In this document: positions 8,783-17,440 of the stretch, one piece after another
How the letters are laid out: the number at the start of each line of letters is the position of its first letter
How positions within the stretch are numbered: the first letter of the stretch is position 1
Source: Lachnospiraceae bacterium
GTDB lineage: Bacteria > Bacillota > Clostridia > Lachnospirales > Lachnospiraceae
NCBI GenBank assembly: GCA_024696945.1
Contig: JAILGF010000071.1
Span: 186,001 to 250,000, forward strand
DNA length: 64,000 bases
Direction: 5' to 3'
The notes under the pieces: model-generated
What the model was told of the DNA's origin: nothing
Database searches by the model: none
What the model saw: only the letters and a program-made list of their open reading frames with translations
Position numbers and translations under genes: made by a program

Positions 8783-10472
8783 ACTTCTTTACTATTGAAT
8801 TAAGTCTTTCTGAGTCCTTGGTATTATCGACAAGAAGATCGTCCGAAAGAGTGGTAGCCTTTACAATTTCTACATTCTTGCCGGCTATATCAGCAATCCT
8901 GTTGGTAGCATTCTCTACCTGACTGTTAATTCCGTCTATGGATGAAACGATTTCGCTAATGGAAAATGAAAGCTCCGAAGCCAATCGGCTGATGGTATCC
9001 ATGTTTACGCCGAAGGACTTTGCATCGGCAGCATACTGTGTTCCTACATCGGACAGCTCTGAAAAACCGGGAATGACATTGTTATCAATGAAAGCAATTA
9101 TATGGTTTAAGGCATCCGTCATCTTCTTAACTGAATTGCTAACCTCTGCAACGATCGAATTAATGCGGTTTACGCTTTCTGTAGATTGATTTGCAAGTTC
9201 GCCTATCTCACTTGCAACTACGGCAAAGCCCCTGCCCTGATCACCGGCTCTTGCAGCTTCTATTGCGGCATTGAGTGAGAGCATTGAAGTCTGCGTTGAA
9301 ATAGCTCTGATGGAATTGGTAAGAACCTGGATCTTTTCAACTGACTTTGCATCAGCCAATGCGTTTGCAGTCTGTTCACGAAGTTCTTTGTAAATATTCC
9401 TTGTTTCTTCTATTGAGGCATCGGAAGCGGATTTAAGATTATTGGCTCTTGCGATAACCGTACGGGCCAGATCCGAACCTTCCGAGGAATGATTCTCAAT
9501 ATCCTCTGTTTTATCCTTTATACTGTTGATATTATTCTCGATAAGTTCCGTGGAAGCAGCCGTAAGCTGGAGATTTTCTTCAAGCTCCTTGGTAGAAGTG
9601 GAGTTTTTGGTGGATTTATCGGTTATTACGGTTGAGAGATCCTGTATCTTTCCGGAACTGTCCTTTACTGCGGTGGAAACCTCGGTGAGCTCAAATACAA
9701 TATCTGAAAGCTCTTTCCTTAAAGTCGTAAGAGCTTTAGCAATCGAACCGCACTCATCCTTACGTTTATCAAGCTTAAGAGTTTCGAGATCGTTATTTAG
9801 ATCCATATTCTTAAGCTTTTCTGATACTGTTACCAGCTGTCTGAACGGACGAGTGATAAACAGAGCGATAATAAAGACGATCAATATAAATATGAGACTT
9901 ATGAATGCTGCGGAAAACAGGAAGGAAAGACGCTGATCACTGATGGTATCAAGGATATCGTCTTTATCAAGAGTTATAACAAGGATGGAGTGATCAACAT
10001 CGGAAACATGGAATGCGGCAAATTTTCTTTCACCCTTAAAGAGATATTCTATAACCTCTGGTGCCCTGTAGAATCCGCTTCCTATTTCGGCTACGATTCC
10101 CTGAACGGCGGTATTTTCAATCGGCTGTCCGATCCTTTCGGACTTGGGATGGTAGAGTGTTATACCCGCTGAACTGGCGAGATAAGCATATCCGGAGGAA
10201 TAACCACTGATGTTTACTTTGGAAAGGATGTTGCCATATTCCGCGGTGGTAAGCTCATTACCGGAATTGTCAAGCAGTTCCTCGTCAAGTATCTGCCCAT
10301 AGGATATGGCTAGGTTTAGCATATTGTCGGATATGGAGTCTATATATAGATCGCGCATTTTGTTTGAAGCAACAAAGCTTAACGAAATGGCGGTGATGAT
10401 TATTGAACATGCTGAAAGCAGCACAACTTTAAATGTCAGACCAAAACGGTGCTTATTTTCGCTTTTTCTCAT
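8772..10472 (-). CDS. Methyl-accepting chemotaxis protein with Cache sensor
   Basis: A 566-residue transmembrane chemoreceptor. TM1 is about residues 14-36. The extracellular sensor (about 37-182) carries the Cache signature [14 protein letters not shown] (97-110). TM2 is about 183-207, followed by a HAMP linker, and the cytoplasmic coiled coil has the hairpin-tip signature [24 protein letters not shown] (split 399-422). It should couple an unknown small ligand to CheA/CheW, which are not in this window. It interrupts an otherwise co-directional folate block and runs against it, so it is probably an independent unit. Confidence 0.94.
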   Translation of the reverse strand: MRKSENKHRFGLTFKVVLLSACSIIITAISLSFVASNKMRDLYIDSISDNMLNLAISYGQILDEELLDNSGNELTTAEYGNILSKVNISGYSSGYAYLASSAGITLYHPKSERIGQPIENTAVQGIVAEIGSGFYRAPEVIEYLFKGERKFAAFHVSDVDHSILVITLDKDDILDTISDQRLSFLFSAAFISLIFILIVFIIALFITRPFRQLVTVSEKLKNMDLNNDLETLKLDKRKDECGSIAKALTTLRKELSDIVFELTEVSTAVKDSSGKIQDLSTVITDKSTKNSTSTKELEENLQLTAASTELIENNINSIKDKTEDIENHSSEGSDLARTVIARANNLKSASDASIEETRNIYKELREQTANALADAKSVEKIQVLTNSIRAISTQTSMLSLNAAIEAARAGDQGRGFAVVASEIGELANQSTESVNRINSIVAEVSNSVKKMTDALNHIIAFIDNNVIPGFSELSDVGTQYAADAKSFGVNMDTISRLASELSFSISEIVSSIDGINSQVENATNRIADIAGKNVEIVKATTLSDDLLVDNTKDSERLNSIVKKFKH

Positions 10473-10580
10473 AGGATATCTTAGCCTCCTCCGTTTCAGA
10501 AGTCATTGTACAACAGCTTATTTAAATAATTTTACCATATTCTCATATATAAAACAAGAAAAATTTTACGAATGTTTAGT

Positions 10581-10609
10581 TGAATAATCTCAAGAAAAAT
10601 GTTATAATG
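10581..10609 (+). promoter_or_regulatory. Sigma-A promoter of folD
   Basis: TTGAAT (10581-10586), 17 bp, TATAAT (10604-10609), giving a leader of about 23 nt before the folD start. Confidence 0.75.
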
Positions 10610-10638
10610 AAAATAGTTTGTTATTTAAGGAGGTCAAA

Positions 10639-11502
10639 ATGGCGGCTGTTGTTAAAGGGGCCGATGTTGCCTTGAAATTAAAAGAGGATATAGCCTGTCG
10701 CCTCGAGAAGCTGAGGGCTGACGGCAGGGATGCTAAACTGGCTATACTCTCGGCCGGAGATGACCCGGCCAATGCTTCTTACGAACGCGGCATTATTAAG
10801 GTCTTTACTTCCCTCGGTATAGCACATGAGAAGGTGGTTCTTGAGGAGGGCATTACCCAGCAGGAATTTGATGAAGCATTTACAAAGCTTAACGAGGATG
10901 CTTCCGTGACCGGCATATTGGTTTTCAGACCTCTTCCAAAGCCTTTGAGCATAGAATTTGCGGCTAAGACCATCAATCCCGATAAGGATATTGACTGCAT
11001 GGGATATATCAATCAGGCTCTTACCGCTATGGGAAGCAGGGAGTGTTATTATCCGTGTACCGCTGAGGCAGTTCTTAAGTTCCTTGAATATGAGAATTAT
11101 GACCTTGCATATAAAAACGTTGTGGTAATAGGCAGAAGCACCGTTGTCGGACGGCCGCTTGTTTCAATGCTTATTTCGAGAAATGCAACGGTTACCTGCT
11201 GCCATACCAAGACAGCCGACATAACCGATAGAATAAGCAATGCGGATGTGATAGTAACTGCAGCAGGTTCGACAGGACTGTTAAAAGGCGAAATGCTGAA
11301 AAATGCAAAGGAGGATTGCTTCTGCATAGATGTTGGCATTAATATGCGCAAGGACGGACAGGGCATATGCGGCGATATAGATTTCGAAAGCGTTGAACCG
11401 CTCGTCGGAAGGATCACAACCGTTCCCGGAGGGGTTGGTTCCGTAACAAGCACATTGCTTGCGGAACATGTTGTAAGGGGAGCGGAGATAATGAGGAGGT
11501 AA
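10639..11502 (+). CDS. folD: Methylene-THF dehydrogenase FolD, cyclohydrolase residues altered
   Basis: FolD normally oxidises 5,10-methylene-THF and then hydrolyses methenyl-THF. The 287-residue protein has the dehydrogenase Rossmann signature VVVIGRSTVVGRPLVSML, the PCTAEAVLKF segment and the C-terminal TTVPGGVGSVTS. The catalytic Tyr is Tyr48, but the Lys four residues on (human K56, E. coli K54) is Ile52. The conserved Gln of VQLPLP is Phe96 in VFRPLP. Asp119 of the DxD motif is kept. Human K56 and Q100 are needed for cyclohydrolysis, so this enzyme is probably dehydrogenase only, with FchA at 7545 doing the other step (inference). AAGGAGGTC lies just before the ATG. The stop is immediately followed by the next gene. 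Confidence 0.93.
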   Translation: MAAVVKGADVALKLKEDIACRLEKLRADGRDAKLAILSAGDDPANASYERGIIKVFTSLGIAHEKVVLEEGITQQEFDEAFTKLNEDASVTGILVFRPLPKPLSIEFAAKTINPDKDIDCMGYINQALTAMGSRECYYPCTAEAVLKFLEYENYDLAYKNVVVIGRSTVVGRPLVSMLISRNATVTCCHTKTADITDRISNADVIVTAAGSTGLLKGEMLKNAKEDCFCIDVGINMRKDGQGICGDIDFESVEPLVGRITTVPGGVGSVTSTLLAEHVVRGAEIMRR

Positions 11503-11505
11503 ATA

Positions 11506-13110
11506 ATGAGCATAGATGAATTTAAGCAGAAAGCCAATGAGATAAAGGAAAGTCTTGAACCGAAGGTTAAGGAAACCGCAAAGAAGGCAGGCAAGAAGGT
11601 TAAAGCTGCCGGAGAAAAGGTTTCAGATTTTGCTTCTGAGCATTTCGGCAAAAAAGAAGATCCTGATGAAAAGGATATAGTTGAAGCAGAATACAGGGAG
11701 GTTCAGGAAGAGACTGCAGAGGAACCTGCAACTGAAGAAACTGCTGCCGAAGAGCAGGCAGCAGAGAATACTTCCGCTTCTGAAAGTTCAGGAAAGAACA
11801 AGAAGCAGAGCAAGAAAACAGGTAAAAGGAATAGCAAGAAGAGTAAGGCTGAGAAGGAGGCTCCTGCTAAGGAGGAAACTCCCGATACGGACGCTCAGGT
11901 AGAGACTGCAGTTGAGGAAACAACAGAGACAACAGAATCTGTTAAGGAAGCTGATGATGCAGAGAAGAGTGAGAATGCTGAAACTCTTGAAGCAGCCGAA
12001 GAGTCTGAAGCAGTGGAAGAAGAAACTTCCGAAAAAGAACACGAATCTGAGATAGAGCGTATCGAAGGCGTTGTTGTTGGCACAATGAAGGATAAATTCG
12101 GACAGTTTAAGACCAACGTTCTTCCCAAGGTAAAGGATGTTGCCTCAAATGTTGGCGACAAGGTAAAGGAAACTGCTCAGGATCTGGCTCCGAAAGCTAA
12201 GGAGACTGTTCAGAATGTCGGAAATAAGATAAAAGAGACAGTACAGGATTTAGGTCCTAAAGCTAAAGAAACCGTTCAGAACATCGGACCGAAGGCAAAG
12301 GAAACTGCTCAGAACGTTGGCTCTAAGATAAAGAAAACTGTTCAGGACTTTGCACCGAAAGCAAAGGATACAGTGGTCGATACTGCAAAGAATGTCGGCC
12401 CCAAGATGTACGAGGGTGCCAAGAAGGCCGGTGAGACCATAAGCTTCCAGGGATACAGGCTTCGTAAATCCATAGGTAAAAAGTTTAAGAATTCCATAAA
12501 GAAAAAATTAGGGATCGGTGATTCTGACGATTCCGACGGAATAAAGTATTACGAGGTTAAAAAGAAAAAGACCAACAGACTTATCGCTCATACGAGAACG
12601 GTTCTTACACATAAGAAAATGGTATTCAAGCATTGTGTGAAGGCAGGCATTCCTCTTCAGGGGATCACACACGACCTTTCAAAGTTTTCACCTACAGAAT
12701 TCATATATGGTGTAAAATTCTACAAGGGCGATAAGAGCCCCAATGAGGGAGAGCGTGAGGACCACGGCTTTTCTTATGCTTGGATGCATCACAAGGGAAG
12801 AAACAAGCACCACTTCGAATACTGGAACGATTACAACATCGAAGCCAACAAGGCACTGCCTGTAAAGATGCCTTTGAAGTACGTTATAGAAATGTTCTGT
12901 GACAGGGTTGCGGCAAGTAAGGTATATCTTAAGGATCAATACACGAACAAGAGCCCTTACGAGTACTTTGATAAGGGAAGATCCCGCAGGACCATACATC
13001 AGGAGACAAGTGATTTCCTTGAGAAATTACTAAAAATGCTCGCAGAAAAAGGTGAGCCGTATACATTCATGTTTATCAAGTGGTATATGAAGCACCACAA
13101 GGACTATTGA
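11506..13110 (+). CDS. DUF5662 protein with acidic and LEA-like repeat N-terminus
   Basis: A 534-residue protein of unknown function. Residues about 1-200 are charged and low-complexity: Lys/Ala amphipathic segments, then long Glu/Ala/Thr runs and a KKSKKTGK-type basic patch. Residues about 209-312 are roughly 11-residue repeats of the type PKAKETVQNVG, resembling LEA group 3 or apolipoprotein-like amphipathic helices. Residues about 347-534 match DUF5662, with conserved HDLSKFSPTEF and HHKGRNKHHFEYW stretches rich in likely metal-binding His/Asp. There is no signal peptide or membrane segment. Its ribosome binding site AGGAGG lies within the last codons of folD, so the two are translationally linked. 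The enzymatic role is unknown. Confidence 0.85.
   Translation: MSIDEFKQKANEIKESLEPKVKETAKKAGKKVKAAGEKVSDFASEHFGKKEDPDEKDIVEAEYREVQEETAEEPATEETAAEEQAAENTSASESSGKNKKQSKKTGKRNSKKSKAEKEAPAKEETPDTDAQVETAVEETTETTESVKEADDAEKSENAETLEAAEESEAVEEETSEKEHESEIERIEGVVVGTMKDKFGQFKTNVLPKVKDVASNVGDKVKETAQDLAPKAKETVQNVGNKIKETVQDLGPKAKETVQNIGPKAKETAQNVGSKIKKTVQDFAPKAKDTVVDTAKNVGPKMYEGAKKAGETISFQGYRLRKSIGKKFKNSIKKKLGIGDSDDSDGIKYYEVKKKKTNRLIAHTRTVLTHKKMVFKHCVKAGIPLQGITHDLSKFSPTEFIYGVKFYKGDKSPNEGEREDHGFSYAWMHHKGRNKHHFEYWNDYNIEANKALPVKMPLKYVIEMFCDRVAASKVYLKDQYTNKSPYEYFDKGRSRRTIHQETSDFLEKLLKMLAEKGEPYTFMFIKWYMKHHKDY
12130..12440 (+). repeat. LEA-like 11-residue repeat array within the DUF5662 gene
   Basis: Tandem imperfect 33-nt units encode PKAKETVQNVG-like 11-mers with Lys/Glu spacing that gives amphipathic helices. 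The DNA units are diverged, so this is an old protein repeat rather than a recent slippage array. Confidence 0.75.
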
Positions 13111-13138
13111 TTAAAAAATTTGGAAGGATATTAAAGAA

Positions 13139-15475
13139 ATGGACTTGATAAAGAACAAGGTATATTTAGTTAACGGAGAACTGCTTAATGCAGATGAGGC
13201 AGCAGGCAAGGGAGTAAATGTTAATGATGCAACTCTCAGGGACAATACCATAAGCTTTGGTATTATGAGCAAGCACAATACATCAGGTGATAATGAGAAG
13301 TTCAAGATAAAGTTTGATAAGATCACATCACATGATATTACCTATGTAGGTATCATCCAGACAGCCAGGGCCAGCGGACTTGAAAAGTTCCCTATCCCCT
13401 ATGTACTTACAAACTGCCATAACTCACTCTGTGCAGTAGGCGGTACTATCAACGAGGATGACCACATGTTTGGTCTGACAGCCGCAAAGAAGTACGGCGG
13501 AGTATATGTACCCCCTCATCAGGCAGTTATCCATCAGTTTGCAAGAGAAATGCTTGCAGGCTGCGGAGATATGATACTTGGTTCTGATTCTCATACCAGA
13601 TACGGTGCTTTAGGCACCATGGCTATCGGTGAAGGCGGCGGAGAACTGGCTAAGCAGTTGCTCGGACGTACCTATGATGTAAACAGGCCTGAGGTTATCT
13701 GTATATACCTTACAGGAAAGCCTAATTTTGGTGTAGGACCTCACGATATGGCTCTGGCACTTGTAGGTGCAACATTTGATTCTGGCTTTGTAAAGAACAA
13801 GGTACTCGAGTTTGTTGGACCCGGAGTAAAGAACTTAAGCGTTGATTTTCGTATCGGTATCGACGTAATGACAACTGAGACCACATGTCTTTCATCTATT
13901 TGGGAGACAGATGAGGCTGTTGAGGAATGGCTTGATATCCATGGAAGAAAGAATGCATATAAGCCTTTAAGCACAAACGGCGCTGCATGCTACGACGGAG
14001 CAGTGGTTATCGACCTTTCTTCTATCAAGCCCATGATAGCTATGCCTTTTCATCCTTCAAAGGCTTATGCCATAGCTGATGTTAAGGCTAATCTTAAGGA
14101 TTATCTCCATGAGTGCGAGGAAAGAGCAAAGGTAAGCTTTGGCGATAAGTGTGAGTACTCGCTTATGGATAAGATCATAGACGGTAAGCTCTATGTAGAG
14201 CAGGGTATCATCGCAGGCTGTGCAGGCGGCGGATTTGAGAATATCTGTGAAGCAGCTGATATCTTAAAGGGTGCAGATATAGGAAACGGTAAGTTCTCAC
14301 TCAGTGTATATCCCGCATCCATGCCTGTATATATGGAGCTTGTTAAAAACGGTGCGGCAGCAGAGCTTATCGAAGCCGGTGCAGTTATCAAGACAGCATT
14401 CTGCGGTCCCTGCTTCGGTGCAGGAGATACTCCCGCAAACAATGCATTCTCAATCAGACACAGTACACGTAACTTTCCTAACCGTGAGGGTTCAAAGATC
14501 CAGAACGGGCAGATCTCTTCAGTTGCACTTATGGATGCAAGGTCCATCGCAGCTACTGCAGCTAACAAGGGCTTCCTTACAGGTGCAGATGAGCTTGAGG
14601 GTATCGAGATCAATAAGTACAAGTATTTCTTTGATAAGACTATATATGACAGACGTGTCCTTGACTGCGTAGGTAAGGCTGATACATCGGCTGAGATCCA
14701 TTTTGGTCCCAATATCAAGGATTGGCCCAAGATGAATGAGCTGGCCAATAACTTACTTATCAAGTGTGTAAGTGAGATCCATGACCCTGTTACCACTACA
14801 GATGAGCTTATCCCTTCAGGTGAGACTTCATCATACAGATCAAATCCTTTGGGACTTGCAGAGTTTGCTCTTTCACGTAGGGATCCTGACTATGTTGGTG
14901 AGTCAAAGAAGGTCAGAGCAGTAGAAAAGGATAGACAATTAAGAATGGCTAAGGCAGCAGGGCTTAATACTCCCGATGCTGAGATCGATCAGTACGGATT
15001 TGCAAAGGATGCCGGTGAGCTTAAGTCTGAGTACGAGACAGTACTTAAAAAGGTTGCTGACAGCTTCAAGGTAGCAGAGAAGGATGTATGTCTCGGAAGT
15101 ACTATCTTCTGTACAAAGCCCGGTGACGGCTCTGCACGTGAGCAGGCTGCATCATGCCAGAAGGTACTCGGTGCATGGGCAAACATTGCAGGAGAATATG
15201 CAACCAAGCGTTATCGTTCAAACCTTATCAACTGGGGTATGCTTCCTTTCCTTTATGCAGGCAATGAGATCCATAAGGGTGATTATGTATTCGTACCCGA
15301 TGTACGCAAGGCTCTTACCGACAAGGTTGATGAGATAAAGGCATATGTATTTAGTTCAAACGGCTCAGGTGCATTCACAGATGCCAAGGAAGTAGTATTT
15401 ACTCTCGGATCACTCAGCGATGATGAGAGACAGATAATACTTGACGGATGTCTGATAAACTTTTACAGAAATTAA
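13139..15475 (+). CDS. Aconitase-family hydratase (YbhJ/AcnA type)
   Basis: A 778-residue [4Fe-4S] hydro-lyase, probably interconverting citrate and isocitrate. The cluster ligands appear as the Cys of AGCAGGG (in place of the usual GSCTN) and the pair in AFCGPC. The GSDSHTRYGALGTMAIGEGGGE block is intact. The C-terminal swivel domain has GDGSAREQAA and NLINWGMLPF, matching the substrate-binding GSSREHAA region. A GGAAGGA ribosome binding site precedes the ATG. A citrate role is supported by icd about 8 kb downstream, but members of this subfamily are often labelled only hydratase and other substrates are possible. Confidence 0.88.
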   Translation: MDLIKNKVYLVNGELLNADEAAGKGVNVNDATLRDNTISFGIMSKHNTSGDNEKFKIKFDKITSHDITYVGIIQTARASGLEKFPIPYVLTNCHNSLCAVGGTINEDDHMFGLTAAKKYGGVYVPPHQAVIHQFAREMLAGCGDMILGSDSHTRYGALGTMAIGEGGGELAKQLLGRTYDVNRPEVICIYLTGKPNFGVGPHDMALALVGATFDSGFVKNKVLEFVGPGVKNLSVDFRIGIDVMTTETTCLSSIWETDEAVEEWLDIHGRKNAYKPLSTNGAACYDGAVVIDLSSIKPMIAMPFHPSKAYAIADVKANLKDYLHECEERAKVSFGDKCEYSLMDKIIDGKLYVEQGIIAGCAGGGFENICEAADILKGADIGNGKFSLSVYPASMPVYMELVKNGAAAELIEAGAVIKTAFCGPCFGAGDTPANNAFSIRHSTRNFPNREGSKIQNGQISSVALMDARSIAATAANKGFLTGADELEGIEINKYKYFFDKTIYDRRVLDCVGKADTSAEIHFGPNIKDWPKMNELANNLLIKCVSEIHDPVTTTDELIPSGETSSYRSNPLGLAEFALSRRDPDYVGESKKVRAVEKDRQLRMAKAAGLNTPDAEIDQYGFAKDAGELKSEYETVLKKVADSFKVAEKDVCLGSTIFCTKPGDGSAREQAASCQKVLGAWANIAGEYATKRYRSNLINWGMLPFLYAGNEIHKGDYVFVPDVRKALTDKVDEIKAYVFSSNGSGAFTDAKEVVFTLGSLSDDERQIILDGCLINFYRN

Positions 15476-15493
15476 AAAAGGAGTATGCCCGGT

Positions 15494-16066
15494 ATGAAAC
15501 TTCTTGAGGATAGGATTAAAAGCGAAGGAAGGATACTTCCCGGTAATGTTCTGAAGGTTTCTTCATTTCTTAACCATCAGCTGGATCCAACTCTTATCAT
15601 GGAGCTTGGAAAGGAATTTGCCCGCCTTTTTGAAAAGGAGGCTCCCAACAAGATCCTTACGATAGAAACATCCGGCATACCTATTGCATTTGCAACGGGA
15701 GCGGCTTTAAAAATCCCGGTTATATTTGCTAAAAAGCATAAGACAAGTAATATTTTCGGCGATGCTTATAACAGTGTGGTACATTCATATACTCATGGAT
15801 GTGACTATACCGTTATCGTTGAGCGTGAGTTCCTGAATCAGGGAGACAGAGTGCTGCTTATAGATGATTTCCTGGCTAACGGCAAAGCACTTGACGGTCT
15901 TCTTGAAATAGTCGAACAAGCGGGAGCCAAGGCTGTTGGCGCCGGTATCGCCATTGAAAAAGGATTTCAGGAAGGTGGGGCTAGGCTCCGTTCAAACGGT
16001 CTGAAAGTGGAATCACTTGCAATTATTGACCATATGGACGAAAACAGCATTACCTTTCTTGAATAA
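15494..16066 (+). CDS. xpt: Xanthine phosphoribosyltransferase
   Basis: Salvages xanthine to XMP using PRPP. The 190-residue protein aligns along its length with B. subtilis Xpt: SFLNHQLDP near the N-terminus, FAKKHKT in the middle, and the PRPP loop VLLIDDFLANGKA. The ATG at 15494 is preferred over one at 15485, which lies one base from the AAAGGAG. It follows the aconitase by 18 bp and precedes a nucleoside ABC transporter, so the purine salvage genes are grouped. I see no purine riboswitch in front of it. Confidence 0.95.
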   Translation: MKLLEDRIKSEGRILPGNVLKVSSFLNHQLDPTLIMELGKEFARLFEKEAPNKILTIETSGIPIAFATGAALKIPVIFAKKHKTSNIFGDAYNSVVHSYTHGCDYTVIVEREFLNQGDRVLLIDDFLANGKALDGLLEIVEQAGAKAVGAGIAIEKGFQEGGARLRSNGLKVESLAIIDHMDENSITFLE

Positions 16067-16096
16067 ATTTTTTTAAATCAAAGGAGTGTAAAACAA

Positions 16097-17359
16097 ATGA
16101 AAAGAAACAAATGTATGAGACTCATCGCTCTTTTAGCGGTAGCAGTCTTTACAATCTGCTCATTAGCAGGCTGTGGCAATGGAGACTCAAACAAAACTGA
16201 CAATGGCTCAAGCAGCTCGTCATCGAATGCTTCATCGGCATTGGCTAACATCAAGGTCGGCCTTATCTGCCTTCATGATGAGAATTCAACCTATGATCTG
16301 AACTTCATCAATTCTCTTGAGAATGCAAAGAAGAAGCTTGGTTTATCCGATGATCAGGTCATCATTAAGAAAAATGTTCCCGAGACCAACGAATGTAAGG
16401 AAGCAGCTTTCGACCTTGTTGACCGTGGCTGCAACATTATTTTCGCAGACTCATTCGGACATGAGCCTTATATGATCGAAGCAGCAGCTCAGTATCCCAA
16501 TGTTCAGTTCTGTCACGCTACAGGAACTATGGCTCATACCGAACAGAAAGCAAATTTCCACAATGCGTTTGCTTCAATCTACGAGGGACGTTATCTTGCA
16601 GGAATCGCTGCAGGAATGAAGCTTAACGAAATGATCGAATCCGGCAAGATCACAGCAGATCAGGCTATTATGGGTTATGTAGGAGCATATACTTACGCAG
16701 AGGTTATTTCAGGTTATACATCCTTCTATCTTGGCGCTAAGTCAGTATGTCCCAGCGTTACAATGAAGGTTCAGTTTACCGGTTCATGGTATGATGAGAC
16801 AGCAGAAAAGGAAGCAGCTACAAAGCTTATTTCATCTGACTGTGTTCTTATCTCACAGCATGCTGACTCGATGGGTGCACCTACCGCTTGTGAGAATGCA
16901 GGTATTCCCAATGTTTCATACAACGGTTCAACAAAGGATGCTTGTCCTAATACCTTTATCGTAAGCTCACGTATTGACTGGGCACCTTACTATGAGTATG
17001 CTATCAAGGCAGTTGCAGAAGGCAATAGGATAGACTATGACTGGACAGGAAATATCTCAACCGGTTCCGTTCTTCTTACAGAGGTTAACGAAAAAGCTGC
17101 AGCTGCAGGCACACAGGATGCAATTAATAAAGCCATTGAAGACTTAAAGGCAGGCAAAGTACATGTATTTGATACTTCTGCATTCACAGTTGGCGGAAAG
17201 ACTCTTGACAGCTATAAGGCTGATGTTGATACCGATGATAATTATACACCCGATACCGAGGTTATCAGCAATGGATATTTCCATGAATCGGAATTCCGCT
17301 GCGCACCTTATTTTGATCTGCGTATAGACGGTATCACAACACTTAACGAAATGTATTAA
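16097..17359 (+). CDS. PnrA/BMP-family nucleoside-binding lipoprotein
   Basis: Extracellular substrate-binding lipoprotein of a purine-nucleoside ABC importer. The signal peptide ends in the lipobox LAGC (Cys26), followed by a Ser/Asn-rich linker. The BMP domain starts at IKVGLICLHDENSTYD and contains FADSFGHEP and the YEGRYLAGIAAG region typical of PnrA. The 420-residue length is a little above the family norm because of the linker. It is followed by a stable hairpin and then the ATPase and two permeases of the same system, the order found in nupNOPQ-like operons. Confidence 0.93.
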   Translation: MKRNKCMRLIALLAVAVFTICSLAGCGNGDSNKTDNGSSSSSSNASSALANIKVGLICLHDENSTYDLNFINSLENAKKKLGLSDDQVIIKKNVPETNECKEAAFDLVDRGCNIIFADSFGHEPYMIEAAAQYPNVQFCHATGTMAHTEQKANFHNAFASIYEGRYLAGIAAGMKLNEMIESGKITADQAIMGYVGAYTYAEVISGYTSFYLGAKSVCPSVTMKVQFTGSWYDETAEKEAATKLISSDCVLISQHADSMGAPTACENAGIPNVSYNGSTKDACPNTFIVSSRIDWAPYYEYAIKAVAEGNRIDYDWTGNISTGSVLLTEVNEKAAAAGTQDAINKAIEDLKAGKVHVFDTSAFTVGGKTLDSYKADVDTDDNYTPDTEVISNGYFHESEFRCAPYFDLRIDGITTLNEMY

Positions 17360-17374
17360 GCTTCGGTTTTTTAT

Positions 17375-17406
17375 ACGGGCATTCACAGAAAACTGCGGAT
17401 GCCCGT
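17375..17406 (+). terminator. Intercistronic hairpin between binding protein and ATPase
   Basis: An 8-bp perfect stem (ACGGGCAT with ATGCCCGT) with a 16-nt loop, not followed by a T run. It more likely protects the 3' end of the binding-protein message or attenuates weakly than acts as a full terminator. Confidence 0.5.
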
Positions 17407-17440
17407 AGATTTATACAGAATGACAATAGGGGGAGCACTT

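Noticed and set aside
15476-15493. Possible purine riboswitch ahead of xpt
   Set aside because: Only 18 bp separate xpt from the aconitase gene, too short for an aptamer.
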